Positions 1 to 8,273 of a stretch of DNA of 64,000 nucleotides are shown here, piece after piece. The stretch comes from Limosilactobacillus fastidiosus. Lineage in GTDB: Bacteria > Bacillota > Bacilli > Lactobacillales > Lactobacillaceae. Each line of letters starts with the position of its first letter. Positions within the stretch are counted from its first letter, which is position 1. The position numbers and the translations under genes are program-made. Below the pieces are notes generated by a model, which did not search any database, was not told the DNA's origin, and saw nothing but the letters and a program-made list of their open reading frames with translations. The stretch covers positions 1 through 64,000 of the forward strand of contig NZ_JACIUZ010000044.1 in the NCBI RefSeq assembly GCF_014145505.1, read 5' to 3'.

Positions 1-334
1 TTCAGCAGCTACTACTAACAACACAGCTGCCCAAACCCAAACTGCAACCGCAACTACTTCAGCAAGCAATGCAGCAAGTTATAACGGTAACTACACTTCA
101 AGTGTAGCTGGTAATGATGCAGCCGCTAAGGCTTGGATCGCAGCCCGTGAATCAGGTGGAAACTACGGTGCTACGAATGGTCAATACATTGGTAAGTACC
201 AACTCTCTGCTTCATACTTAAATGGTGACTACTCTGCAGCTAACCAAGAACGAGTAGCTGACCAATACGTAGCTAGTCGTTATGGCTCCTGGAGTCAAGC
301 ACAAGCCTTCTGGCAATCACATGGTTGGTACTAA
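1..334 (+). CDS. Apf-like LysM cell-wall protein, C-terminal part (5' end outside window)
   Basis: This is the 3' end of a gene that begins before the window; the reading frame starts at base 2 and stops at 332-334. It encodes a Ser/Thr/Ala/Gln-rich linker and then the C-terminal domain of aggregation-promoting-factor (Apf) type proteins, with the run [20 protein letters not shown] and the end QSHGWY. Such secreted wall proteins are involved in cell shape and aggregation, and the domain resembles a small transglycosylase fold. The amino-acid sequence matches the end of the complete gene at 3754-4419 exactly. The N-terminal signal peptide and LysM domain are presumably upstream but cannot be seen. 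Confidence 0.9.
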   Translation, partial: SAATTNNTAAQTQTATATTSASNAASYNGNYTSSVAGNDAAAKAWIAARESGGNYGATNGQYIGKYQLSASYLNGDYSAANQERVADQYVASRYGSWSQAQAFWQSHGWY

Positions 335-351
335 AATAAAGCGTGAACAGG
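1..351. repeat. Direct repeat copy 1 (apf-like 3' end), twin at 4086-4436
   Basis: Bases 1-351 align without gaps to 4086-4436. Over the 334 coding bases I see two differences (315 C/T and 323 T/C), both silent. Similarity ends a few bases after the stop codon. The boundary just past the stop suggests recent duplication or gene conversion limited to the gene. Confidence 0.95.
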
Positions 352-448
352 ACTTCCCTGCAAACACATATTAGGGATGTTGACTGGGAAGGAGTTTGCT
401 AGTTCTGAGTAAACTTCTGAGGAATACATTTAGCTATATAATATATTT

Positions 449-495
449 CTCTCGACAGTGGTGTTTTTTCAACACTGTCGGGAGTTTGTTTTTCT
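449..495 (+). terminator. Rho-independent terminator of the first apf-like gene
   Basis: A 12-bp stem (449-460 with 473-484, around CGACAGTG/CACTGTCG) is followed by TTTGTTTTT. It lies 115 bases after the apf-like stop and before the next gene. Confidence 0.85.
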
Positions 496-554
496 AAAGG
501 ACTTTCCTGCGCTATAATAGGAACCATAATTCTCAGATAATTTTGGAGTATAAA

Positions 555-905
555 ATGCTATTTAAATCAAAGAATGACCAATCAGCAATTGAACGTGCAC
601 AAAAAATGTATGGTGCGGGAATTAATCGTGGTCTTGCGGGCTTTGTTGATCAGGGACATAAAAAGAAGAAGCAAGTAACATCAACAAAGCATGATGAAAT
701 TGTGCTAACCACGACAGAGAATATTCCAGAACATAATTATCGAATTATTGGAATGGTTTTTGGAACTGCAGTTGATCAGCAACAAGCGGTTAAAGTTTTA
801 CGAGAAGAAGCTCAAAAAATAGGTGCTGATGTTATAGTATCAATGCGCTTTGACTCTAATAATTTAACTGTGACTGCTTATGGAACGGCTGTGAAATTAG
901 AATAG
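555..905 (+). CDS. YbjQ-like (UPF0145/heavy-metal-binding fold) small protein
   Basis: The product is about 116 aa. The C-terminal half has the YbjQ/UPF0145 pattern: a region beginning IIGMVFGTAV, a helix with AQKIGADVIVSMRFDS, and the end TAYGTAVKLE. The biochemical role of this family is not established. I chose ATG 555 over an in-frame TTG at 543 because GGAG at 545-548 is correctly placed for 555 and overlaps the TTG. A second YbjQ-like gene lies at 28829-29113. Family assignment is by pattern only. Confidence 0.75.
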   Translation: MLFKSKNDQSAIERAQKMYGAGINRGLAGFVDQGHKKKKQVTSTKHDEIVLTTTENIPEHNYRIIGMVFGTAVDQQQAVKVLREEAQKIGADVIVSMRFDSNNLTVTAYGTAVKLE

Positions 906-922
906 GATATTAATTGAAAAGG

Positions 923-957
923 GCCAAAGTTTAGTGATACTAGACTTTGGCTTTCTT
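923..957 (+). terminator. Rho-independent terminator
   Basis: A 12-bp stem (923-934 with 940-951, one wobble pair) is followed by TTTCTTT. It separates the YbjQ-like gene from the convergent thioesterase gene. Confidence 0.85.
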
Positions 958-968
958 TAATAGAAGTA

Positions 969-1484
969 TTAATTTTGTGTTTTCCATGGCTTATCTGTAC
1001 TAATTAAGTTAACGAATCGCGCTTGGTTCTTTCGTATTTCTTTTCGATATTTTCTTCGGGTTTCATAACCAGCGATCATTGCTTTTTGCTCAGCACTTTG
1101 AGGGATTACCTGATCGTATTGAATGAACTTATTTGGATCTTGAATTACGAAGGTAATAAAGCATGAAAAGCCAACGAATCTTTCACCAGTTTTAAGGTTC
1201 TCACCAATAACTTTAACAAAGATTTCGAGTGAGCGATGGCCAAGTCCCGTAACGTATGCTTCCATACACATTGAATCTTGGAGATGGAATGGTTGGAAAA
1301 ACTGGAGATGATCCATTGTTGCGGTAACGACTGTGGAACGAGTTACCCGCATTGCTGCAACAGAAGCCTCACCATCAACTAATTCAAGGATTCGTCCACC
1401 AAACACGGTTCCATGTTCATTTAAATCGGCATTTAGAACCCGGTGGAGGGAAACAGCTAAAGTATCATTACAATTTATCTTCAT
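969..1484 (-). CDS. Acyl-CoA thioesterase, HotDog fold (YciA-like)
   Basis: The product is 171 aa with one HotDog domain in the first 120 residues. It has the family signature NEHGTVFGGRILELVDGEA near residue 20, where the helix carrying the acidic residue forms the active site, followed by a MDHLQFFQPFHL strand. Enzymes of this family hydrolyse short to medium acyl-CoA thioesters in the cytoplasm. The basic C-terminal tail (RRKYRKEIRKNQ) is beyond the fold. It is divergent from the PEPCK-like gene, with a 28-bp palindrome between them. Confidence 0.85.
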   Translation of the reverse strand: MKINCNDTLAVSLHRVLNADLNEHGTVFGGRILELVDGEASVAAMRVTRSTVVTATMDHLQFFQPFHLQDSMCMEAYVTGLGHRSLEIFVKVIGENLKTGERFVGFSCFITFVIQDPNKFIQYDQVIPQSAEQKAMIAGYETRRKYRKEIRKNQARFVNLISTDKPWKTQN

Positions 1485-1580
1485 TATTTACAACTCCTTA
1501 AATTCATTTTCTGTTATTTATTTTAGCACAGTTAGGAAATCGCTTTCTTCGAGACAAAATACCAAGCTCATTATTGTAAA

Positions 1581-1608
1581 ATGAAAAAGATATTAATATC
1601 TTTTTCAT
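1581..1608. promoter_or_regulatory. Perfect 28-bp palindrome in the divergent promoter region
   Basis: Bases 1581-1594 are the exact reverse complement of 1595-1608, centred on GATATTAATATC. It lies between the divergent thioesterase and PEPCK-like genes, about 20 bases before a TATAAT at 1629-1634. It could be an operator. A terminator is less likely, because no gene ends here. Confidence 0.6.
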
Positions 1609-1656
1609 CATTTCCTTAAAAGTTATATTATAATGGAAACACATGGAGATGAAAGG

Positions 1657-3363
1657 ATGAGATCAATGTCAAAAGATAGTCAGATTATTGATACTAAGTC
1701 ACTATATGTAAACCCTGAACGGGGAGTGGCTACCTTAAATTACAGTCAAAACTACTTTACTGATATTCCTGCATTAATTAATAGTGATGAAGTAAAGCGC
1801 ATTGTTAAATTATACTTGGATTCACGTAATCCAGATAGTGATGACGATGCCTTTGATAATGCTAGTATTGACAAATTTATTGATGTATTAAAAAAGATCC
1901 TTGTAGATGATGACAATGCTTTTGATGAATACGATCCAAAAGATATTCTAGAGAGTGTCGAAGAATTATATTCATATTATCGTTCATTATTGCGGGTATC
2001 CGTTATTAATTACAACGATAATAAAATTGTTGGAAATGAGTTCCGGACAATTGATACCCAGTTTAATGATTTAGTACGGAAGCTTTATCGGATTCTTGAA
2101 GAAAAACTTCAGGGCTTTGAAAACCGGACATACCGGCAAGTTAATGCCGCAACAAACGCTACTATTTTAGTTCAACAGCATAATTGGCAAATTCCTGCTG
2201 GTTATGAAGAATTACGTGACATTGATTTCATCAATACTGTAATGCTTCGGCCGCCAATGATGATGCATACTAAGAGTAACAAGCGTGAAGGGGTCTTTTC
2301 TGCTGTTAAGGAAAACCCAGTAGATCGTTTTCATGGAGAACGGGGAAAATGGTATTGTTACCCAGCTAAGATTGGGGAAAGCCTTGCTTTTATCTACTTT
2401 AATGTTGACTACCTTGTAAACGGAATTGCTCTTTCTAACCTTTTTGAATTAGCTTCACCTGAGGAAATTGAAGGTCAAAAACCAGACTTGGTTGTTCTCT
2501 TTGGCCTTGAAAAGACAGAAGGCATGGTTTCACACTACTACCATGACGAAAAGAACAATATTTGGATCGGTGAAGTTCCATATACTGATAAGACTACCTA
2601 CTTTGGTTACATGAAGAAGATGTGCTTAACTTTGCACAACCTTCACCAAATCGATAATGGTCGTTTACCAATTCACGGTTCAATGTTGAAGATCAAGTTT
2701 ACTAATGGTAAGGAAAAGAACGTTGTCTTCTTTGGTGATTCAGGTGCCGGAAAGTCTGAATCTATTGAAGCATTGCAAGAATTAGCTGATGATAAGATTG
2801 TTAGCATGGAAACCATTTTTGATGATATGGGAAGCTTTACCCTTACTGATGATGGTCGTATTTATGCTCAAGGGACAGAAACCGGTGCTTTTGTTCGGCT
2901 AGATGATTTAAGTAGTGCGGTTGCGTTTAATAACATGGACCGAGGGGTATACCTGAATCCAGAACGGAAGAATGCCCGAGTTATTATTCCTGCAGATACT
3001 TATCAAAATGTTATTAAGCCTCACCATATTGATATGTGGCTCTATGCTAATAATTACAGTGATGAGGTAGGTATTCATCGTTTTGACACGAAGGAAGAAG
3101 CTGAGAAGGTCTTTGTTGCTGGTCAGCGGAAGGCTCTTGGAACAACTGATGAAGTGGGGATGAGTAAGACTTTCTTTGCCAACCCATTTGGTCCAGTACA
3201 AGAACCAGAAAAAACTAAGCCAATTATCGATAGGGTCTTCACTGAATTATTCAATAAAGGTGTTTACGTTGGTGAAATCTTTACCCACCTTGGTAACGAT
3301 AAATCGAAGGATGCATTGAAAGAATCTGCATCAGAATTGCTTGATGTCTTAATGAATAACTAG
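1657..3363 (+). CDS. PEP carboxykinase-like protein with an HprK-like P-loop
   Basis: The product is about 568 aa and cytoplasmic. The C-terminal half carries the nucleotide-binding motif VVFFGDSGAGKSES (about residues 356-369). This resembles the P-loop of HPr kinase (GDSGxGKSE) more than that of classical ATP-PEPCK (GxSGTGKT); the two folds are related. Other conserved-looking segments are IHGSMLKIKF before the P-loop and FDDMG and NPERKNARVIIP after it. From memory, relatives in lactobacilli are annotated as PEP carboxykinase, but I cannot confirm that activity. An in-frame ATG at 1633 overlaps the likely -10 box TATAAT (1629-1634), so I prefer ATG 1657 with GGAG at 1645-1648; ATG 1666 is also possible. 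Confidence 0.65.
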   Translation: MRSMSKDSQIIDTKSLYVNPERGVATLNYSQNYFTDIPALINSDEVKRIVKLYLDSRNPDSDDDAFDNASIDKFIDVLKKILVDDDNAFDEYDPKDILESVEELYSYYRSLLRVSVINYNDNKIVGNEFRTIDTQFNDLVRKLYRILEEKLQGFENRTYRQVNAATNATILVQQHNWQIPAGYEELRDIDFINTVMLRPPMMMHTKSNKREGVFSAVKENPVDRFHGERGKWYCYPAKIGESLAFIYFNVDYLVNGIALSNLFELASPEEIEGQKPDLVVLFGLEKTEGMVSHYYHDEKNNIWIGEVPYTDKTTYFGYMKKMCLTLHNLHQIDNGRLPIHGSMLKIKFTNGKEKNVVFFGDSGAGKSESIEALQELADDKIVSMETIFDDMGSFTLTDDGRIYAQGTETGAFVRLDDLSSAVAFNNMDRGVYLNPERKNARVIIPADTYQNVIKPHHIDMWLYANNYSDEVGIHRFDTKEEAEKVFVAGQRKALGTTDEVGMSKTFFANPFGPVQEPEKTKPIIDRVFTELFNKGVYVGEIFTHLGNDKSKDALKESASELLDVLMNN

Positions 3364-3396
3364 TTTAAAGTTACAAAAACATTAATTTTTGTAATA

Positions 3397-3431
3397 GTCC
3401 TGTAACATTTCAGTGTTATAGGGCTTTTTTT
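3397..3431 (+). terminator. Rho-independent terminator
   Basis: An 11-bp stem with two wobble pairs (3397-3407 with 3414-3424) is followed by seven T. It ends the PEPCK-like transcript. Confidence 0.85.
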
Positions 3432-3753
3432 AGCTTAAAATCAATAACTTTAGTAAAAATTGGAAGATATTTAAATGATTTTCAAAATGGTGAAGGAAAA
3501 GTTTAGGGCTAGCGAAAAACGTTGATGTATCAGTGATTTTCTAGTTGATATCAATAAATATATAAGAAAAACATGTATGTTTGTTACAAAAAATTACAGA
3601 TATGGCTAAATTTGAAAAGTCATGGTAACCGGTCCGTAACGATGACCCTGTATAGTATATAAGCGTTGATGATATATAGAACATCATTTTCCAAAACAAT
3701 TAACATCATATTACTTACAAACTTACAAAAGAAAAGGATGGATTGATTTTTTT
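3432..3753 (+). promoter_or_regulatory. Promoter region and leader of the apf-like gene
   Basis: This 320-bp AT-rich stretch has no gene. GTAAC occurs at 3625-3629 and 3636-3640, that is at 11-bp spacing, and a TATAGTATAT box lies at 3651-3660. A TGTTAC...TTACA pair lies near 3580-3600. Direct repeats at 11-bp spacing upstream of a wall-hydrolase gene recall WalR (YycF) sites, but the match to TGTWA is imperfect. The RBS AAAGGATGG is at 3732-3740. Confidence 0.35.
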
Positions 3754-4419
3754 ATGAAGTTATCTAAGAAAGCAGCTAAGATTACAGCAGCTATTGCCGG
3801 TGCCGTCGCTTTAGGTACTGTTGCTACTGCAACCACCGCTAGCGCCGACAGTATTTACACTGTTCAAGCAGGCGATACCCTTTCTGGGATTTCTTACAAA
3901 TTAGGTCATGATTTGACTTTTGTTGATACCTTGGCCTCAAATAACAATATTGCTAACAAGAACTTAATTTACGTTGGTCAAAAGTTAGTAATTATGGATG
4001 ACGGTGAAGTTGCTCCTGCTACTGAAAAGCAAGTTGAAACATTACCTTCAGCTAACACAACCACCCAAAATAACAATCAAACTAGTTCAGCAGCTACTAC
4101 TAACAACACAGCTGCCCAAACCCAAACTGCAACCGCAACTACTTCAGCAAGCAATGCAGCAAGTTATAACGGTAACTACACTTCAAGTGTAGCTGGTAAT
4201 GATGCAGCCGCTAAGGCTTGGATCGCAGCCCGTGAATCAGGTGGAAACTACGGTGCTACGAATGGTCAATACATTGGTAAGTACCAACTCTCTGCTTCAT
4301 ACTTAAATGGTGACTACTCTGCAGCTAACCAAGAACGAGTAGCTGACCAATACGTAGCTAGTCGTTATGGCTCCTGGAGTCAAGCACAAGCCTTTTGGCA
4401 ATCACACGGTTGGTACTAA
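3754..4419 (+). CDS. Apf-like secreted LysM protein
   Basis: The product is 221 aa. Residues 1-32 form a signal peptide ending TASA-DS. One LysM domain (about 33-77, [18 protein letters not shown]) binds peptidoglycan. A Thr/Ala/Gln/Asn-rich wall-spanning linker follows, and the last 75 residues form an Apf-type domain with [20 protein letters not shown]. Apf proteins of lactobacilli are abundant surface proteins linked to aggregation and cell-shape maintenance. The 3' half is nearly identical to the truncated gene at 1-334, so this is one of a tandem-like pair separated by three other genes. Confidence 0.9.
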   Translation: MKLSKKAAKITAAIAGAVALGTVATATTASADSIYTVQAGDTLSGISYKLGHDLTFVDTLASNNNIANKNLIYVGQKLVIMDDGEVAPATEKQVETLPSANTTTQNNNQTSSAATTNNTAAQTQTATATTSASNAASYNGNYTSSVAGNDAAAKAWIAARESGGNYGATNGQYIGKYQLSASYLNGDYSAANQERVADQYVASRYGSWSQAQAFWQSHGWY

Positions 4420-4436
4420 AATAAAGTGAGAACAGG
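4086..4436. repeat. Direct repeat copy 2 (apf-like 3' end), twin at 1-351
   Basis: Second copy of the repeat at the window start. The upstream extent cannot be measured because copy 1 is cut by the window edge. Confidence 0.95.
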
Positions 4437-4464
4437 GCAATAAGTCCTGTAAGACAACGACTTT

Positions 4465-4510
4465 ATCCCGCTTAGGTGCAGAAAGCTCTTGAGTGGGATT
4501 TTGTTGTTTC
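4465..4510 (+). terminator. Rho-independent terminator of the apf-like gene
   Basis: A 10-bp stem with two wobble pairs (4465-4474 with 4490-4499) is followed by TTTTGTTGTTT. Confidence 0.75.
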
Positions 4511-4558
4511 TAAAGGCTTTTCTGCGAATACGATTCGAGTAATGTCGCCGAATAAAGT

Positions 4559-4654
4559 AAACTTGTTTTAGGGAGGGAGAATGCCCCTAAAACGAGTTTA
4601 TCATTTTAAATGATATCGCCTAAGGATGCATTTTTAATTGTAATCGGTTATAAT
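4559..4654 (+). promoter_or_regulatory. Hairpin and Rex-like palindrome upstream of NADH oxidase
   Basis: A 13-bp hairpin (4561-4573 with 4585-4597) has no T-run. Further down, 4638-4653 reads TTGTAATCGGTTATAA, a near palindrome overlapping a TATAAT at 4649-4654. Rex, the NADH-sensing repressor of Gram-positive bacteria, binds TTGTGAN6TCACAA-type sites, so a degenerate Rex site before an NADH oxidase is plausible but unproven. Confidence 0.35.
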
Positions 4655-4718
4655 TGTGAATGTAGTAACATTATAAAGATGTGAACCAGATTATCTTTTA
4701 GTTTAGGGGGCAATAAGA

Positions 4719-6062
4719 ATGAAGGTTGCTATCATTGGATGTACTCATGCGGGGACAATTACAGCTAATCAAGTGCTGACTAATCATCCGGGTACTGAAG
4801 TTACTATTTACGAAAAAAATAATAATATTTCATTTTTGTCATGTGGAATTGCTACTTATTTAGGCGGTGTCACAAAGAATATTGATGATATGTTTTACTC
4901 AAGTCCAAAAACTTTGGGTGAGCTAGGCGCTACCGTAAAGTTGGAACATGAGGTCACTAGCGTTAATCTTAAAAAGAAGTCATTAACCGTTAAGGATTTA
5001 AATAGCGGTGATGTAACAGAAGATCACTATGATAAATTAGTGGTAACCACTGGTTCTTGGCCAATTATTCCGGACTTACCTGGTATTCATAACCCAAATG
5101 TTTACTTATGTAAGAATTATGATCATGCTAAGAAATTATTTGAAGTAGCAAAAGATGCTAAAAATGTTGTTGTTATTGGTGGGGGCTACATTGGTGTTGA
5201 ACTGGTAGAAGCTTATAGTAAGCAAAATAAGAATGTTACTTTGATTGATGGTAATGATCGATTGCTTAGTAAGTATTATGATCAAAAGTACACTGATATT
5301 GTTACTAAGGATTTTGAAAAGCATAATGTTAAGTTGGCTTTTGACGAATTAGTTGCTGGTTTTGAGGAGAATGATGATGGTAATGTTGTTGTTAAGACTA
5401 ACCATGGTAACTATTCTGCTGATATGGCAATCTTATGTATTGGATTCCGGCCAAATACTAGTCTCTTTAAAGGACAATTGGAATTTAATGCAGATGGTTC
5501 AATCAAAACTAATGCTTACATGCAAACTTCTAATCCAGATGTATATGGTGCTGGAGATGCAGTAGCGGTTCACTATAATCCTACTAATAAAGAAGCATAC
5601 ATCCCGTTGGCTACTAACGCAGTTCGGCAGGGGGTAATTGCAGGAACAAACCTTTTTGGTAACACGATGATGTATATGGGAACACAATCAACGTCAGGGT
5701 TGCAACTCTATGATCACTCAATGTCTTCAACTGGGATGACACTGGAAAGTGCTAAAGTAGCCGGCTTTGATGCTGATGCTGTAACCTTTGAGGATAATTA
5801 CCGTCCAGAGTTTATGCCAACAAATGCGAAAGTTATTGGTACTGTTGTTTGGGATCGGAGTAATAACCAAATTCTTGGTGCCCAATTTATGAGTACTTAT
5901 GATATTTCCATGTATGCTAACGCAGTTTCCGTAATGATTCAAAACCGGAATACGATTAACTTTATGGCAATGGTTGATATGCTTTTCCAACCTAACTTTG
6001 ACCGTCCATTTAACTTTATTAACCTTCTTGGTCAGCATGCACTGACTAAGGCAACTAAATAA
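4719..6062 (+). CDS. nox: NADH oxidase (H2O-forming), FAD/CoA-disulfide reductase family
   Basis: The product is 447 aa, the usual length for the family. The N-terminal FAD-binding segment is KVAIIGCTHAGT; SCGIA gives the redox-active Cys42; the NAD-binding motif VVVIGGGYIGVELVEA is near residue 150; a second FAD motif, VYGAGDAV, is near residue 275; the rest is a dimerisation domain. The enzyme reduces O2 to water with NADH through a Cys-sulfenic acid and regenerates NAD+ in heterofermentative metabolism. NADH peroxidase or CoA-disulfide reductase are alternatives in the same family. It is monocistronic: RBS AGGGGGC upstream and a strong terminator downstream. Confidence 0.85.
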   Translation: MKVAIIGCTHAGTITANQVLTNHPGTEVTIYEKNNNISFLSCGIATYLGGVTKNIDDMFYSSPKTLGELGATVKLEHEVTSVNLKKKSLTVKDLNSGDVTEDHYDKLVVTTGSWPIIPDLPGIHNPNVYLCKNYDHAKKLFEVAKDAKNVVVIGGGYIGVELVEAYSKQNKNVTLIDGNDRLLSKYYDQKYTDIVTKDFEKHNVKLAFDELVAGFEENDDGNVVVKTNHGNYSADMAILCIGFRPNTSLFKGQLEFNADGSIKTNAYMQTSNPDVYGAGDAVAVHYNPTNKEAYIPLATNAVRQGVIAGTNLFGNTMMYMGTQSTSGLQLYDHSMSSTGMTLESAKVAGFDADAVTFEDNYRPEFMPTNAKVIGTVVWDRSNNQILGAQFMSTYDISMYANAVSVMIQNRNTINFMAMVDMLFQPNFDRPFNFINLLGQHALTKATK

Positions 6063-6079
6063 TTAATTAACTAAGAGTG

Positions 6080-6130
6080 TGAGGCTAGGAAAAAACAAAA
6101 TGTTCTTCCTAGCCTCATGCTTTTTATTTT
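6080..6130 (+). terminator. Strong terminator of the NADH oxidase gene
   Basis: A 12-bp perfect stem (6080-6091 with 6106-6117) is followed by TGCTTTTTATTTT. Confidence 0.9.
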
Positions 6131-6217
6131 AAGCCTAATCTTTTTCTCCATAAGAGGATGAAACTGGTAAAGTAGCTAATTGGCATCATGATATTGTATT
6201 TGATTAGGGAGTGAACA

Positions 6218-6632
6218 GTAGATATTGTAACTTTACAGATAAAAATCTTCATATTGCAGTTGAAGATGAGGACACTCACCAGCAAAAAGAGAAGGCTAAA
6301 GGACATCAACCTCAAAATGTAAACTGGGGAAATTTATGCGATTATGGGACCAAGCGGAACAGGAAAATCGACGTTATCACAAACTATTATGGGACATCCT
6401 AATTATCACGTTACCCAAGGTGATATTTTTATACTTGAAATGCCTGTTGATGAGCGAGCAAGAAGGGAACTGTTTTTAGCAATGCAGTATCCTGCAGAGA
6501 TTCAGGGAGTAACCAATGCCAATTTTCCGTGCAGCAATTAATGCTCGTCAGCCTAAAGATGATCAGATCTCGATTATGTAATTTCTCAAAGAGCTTGATA
6601 AAAAGCTTCAAGAGTTTATTAATTAATACTCT
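6218..6632 (+). pseudogene. sufC: Decayed sufC (Fe-S assembly ATPase) fragment
   Basis: Translating across frames recovers the N-terminal half of SufC: LQIKNLHIAVED, then LKDINLKM, stop, [20 protein letters not shown] (Walker A), then MPVDERAR and [19 protein letters not shown]. After another frame change comes [15 protein letters not shown], a stop, and FLKELDKKL. SufC is normally about 260 aa. Here there are at least two frame changes and two internal stops, and the second half (signature and Walker B) is missing, so it cannot work. No sufB, sufD or sufS is adjacent. Confidence 0.85.
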
Positions 6633-6646
6633 TGAAGCTTTTTATA
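6601..6646. terminator. Bidirectional terminator
   Basis: A perfect 15-bp stem (6601-6615 with 6628-6642) has A-rich left and T-rich right flanks. It serves the reductase gene on the minus strand and the sufC relic on the plus strand. Confidence 0.85.
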
Positions 6647-6647
6647 T

Positions 6648-7496
6648 TTAAATTGTTGCTAATGGTTGTTTTGTTGTAGGCTTTGGAAACGCTTTAGCAA
6701 GAGCCTCGAGTTCATCAGCGGTAAAACTGATGTCGAGAGCTTCAACGTTTTCTTTTGCATGAACCGGACTAGCAGCTTTTGGAATGGCTAATGTATGGTG
6801 ATTACGGATAGTCCAGGCCAACATTATTTGGTATACGGTTACGTGGTGATTATGGGCTAACTCGTTGATAAGTGGATGATCAGTTAATTTGCCTGAAATA
6901 GTATCTCCCTGTGAAAGTGGGGAGTAAGCAATGAGTGGCATTCCTACCTGATGCATTAATGGCAAAAGATTATACTCAATTCCACGCTCATCTAAGTTGT
7001 AAAGATTTTCATTTGCTAGGCAATTCTTACCATTAGGGAGTGACCATAGTTCTTTAATGTCGTCTGTATCAAAGTTTGAAACACCCCAATACCGAATTTT
7101 CCCTTTGTCTTGCATTTTTGTTAATTCTTCAACTGTTTCGACAAGCGGAACAGTTCCGCGCCAATGAAGGAGGTAAAGGTCAAAATAATCTGTTTGCATC
7201 AGTCTAAGACTACGATCCAAACTAATTTCCAATTTTGCATGACTAGCATTTTCTGGAAGGACCTTATCAATTAAAAAAAGCTTTTCGCGAGAGTAGGGTG
7301 CTAGAGCTTCAGCAGTTATTTTTTCTGCTCGTCCTTGACCGTACATTTCCGCAGTATCAATTACCGTTGCTCCAGCATCGATTGCTGTCCGGATCGCTTT
7401 TACTTCATCACTATGCTTAGTTGGATCTTCGCCAATGTTCCAAGTTCCAACACCAATTGCTGGTACGGTTACTTGACTTAATTTTAGTGTGCTCAT
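6648..7496 (-). CDS. Aldo/keto reductase
   Basis: The product is about 282 aa with an AKR (beta/alpha)8 barrel. Visible signatures are IGVGTWNIGED at the N-terminus, the catalytic Asp/Tyr region DTAEMYGQGRAEK, the Lys region FLIDKVLP, and LYLLHWRG for the catalytic His. The C-terminal NADP-binding segment contains LAIPKAASPVHAKENVEAL. It reduces aldehydes or ketones with NADPH; the substrate cannot be read from sequence. I chose the ATG at 7496 because AAGGAGGG lies 5 bases before it; an upstream in-frame start at 7535 would read through that RBS. Confidence 0.88.
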   Translation of the reverse strand: MSTLKLSQVTVPAIGVGTWNIGEDPTKHSDEVKAIRTAIDAGATVIDTAEMYGQGRAEKITAEALAPYSREKLFLIDKVLPENASHAKLEISLDRSLRLMQTDYFDLYLLHWRGTVPLVETVEELTKMQDKGKIRYWGVSNFDTDDIKELWSLPNGKNCLANENLYNLDERGIEYNLLPLMHQVGMPLIAYSPLSQGDTISGKLTDHPLINELAHNHHVTVYQIMLAWTIRNHHTLAIPKAASPVHAKENVEALDISFTADELEALAKAFPKPTTKQPLATI

Positions 7497-7788
7497 AAAA
7501 TCCCTCCTTAAATTTTTACAATTTGATCCTAACATTCTTTCTAATTAAATACATCTGATTGATACATGATTATAATTTCACGTAAGACAAATTTAAAATG
7601 CTTATTTCTTGGGGAGAATTAGAAGATCGTTTAAAATATAAGTAAGCCCTTTGATGGTAAAACCATTTATTAGGGAAAATTATTTTTAGCATTCTCAAGT
7701 AAAAATGCTAAAAAGTTGCACTTTTGCAATGAATGATTAAGGTAATAAGTGTAATCAAGTTCAAGTTAACGGAAAGGAAGCTTTATTT
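7497..7788. promoter_or_regulatory. Divergent promoter region, reductase / hsp20
   Basis: This 292-bp AT-rich spacer holds promoters for the two divergent genes. I see no convincing CIRCE or CtsR operator in it. The RBS for hsp20 is GGAAAGGAAG near 7771-7780. Confidence 0.35.
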
Positions 7789-8211
7789 ATGGCTAACGAT
7801 TTAACGCGTCGGAATAACTTTTTGGATAACATGCGGAATTTGATGAATGATGATTTCTTTTCAGATTTCACACCGGTCGAAGATCATATGAAGACTGATA
7901 TTGAAGAAAATGATAAACAATACAAGGTTAAGATTGATATGCCAGGCTTCGATAAGAAGGACATTCATGTTAGTTATGCAAATAATATCTTAACTATTAC
8001 CGGATATCGCCACACCTTTGATGAGGGGGATGATAAGGAAGACCACCTTCTTCACAGTGAACGGCGTTATGGACAAATGAGTCGTCAATATCGGTTACCA
8101 GATGTTGAACGGAAAGACATTACAGCTCATTATGAAAATGGTGTTCTTTCACTTACCTTACCAAAGAAGCAAGCTGAAAGTGACGATGATACCCGAATTG
8201 AGATTGACTAA
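7789..8211 (+). CDS. hsp20: Small heat shock protein Hsp20
   Basis: The product is 140 aa. An N-terminal arm is followed by an alpha-crystallin domain (about 38-130) that begins MKTDIEENDKQYKVKIDMPGF, and by the typical end HYENGVLSLTLPKK. It is an ATP-independent holdase that binds unfolding proteins in the cytoplasm. Length and domain order are normal. It is monocistronic, with a strong terminator right after the gene. Confidence 0.93.
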   Translation: MANDLTRRNNFLDNMRNLMNDDFFSDFTPVEDHMKTDIEENDKQYKVKIDMPGFDKKDIHVSYANNILTITGYRHTFDEGDDKEDHLLHSERRYGQMSRQYRLPDVERKDITAHYENGVLSLTLPKKQAESDDDTRIEID

Positions 8212-8226
8212 TTAAAAATAGAAAAA

Positions 8227-8270
8227 AGACGCTAGTGTTCGGTAAATCCGAATGCTAGCGTCTCTTTTTT
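8227..8270. terminator. Bidirectional terminator between hsp20 and DUF308 gene
   Basis: A 16-bp stem (8227-8242 with 8248-8263, around GACGCTAG/CTAGCGTC) is flanked by A5 on the left and T6 on the right. Confidence 0.9.
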
Positions 8271-8273
8271 ATT

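Noticed and set aside
1333-1584. 83-aa frame opposite the thioesterase start
   Set aside because: Antisense shadow with no RBS; it would run through the thioesterase promoter.
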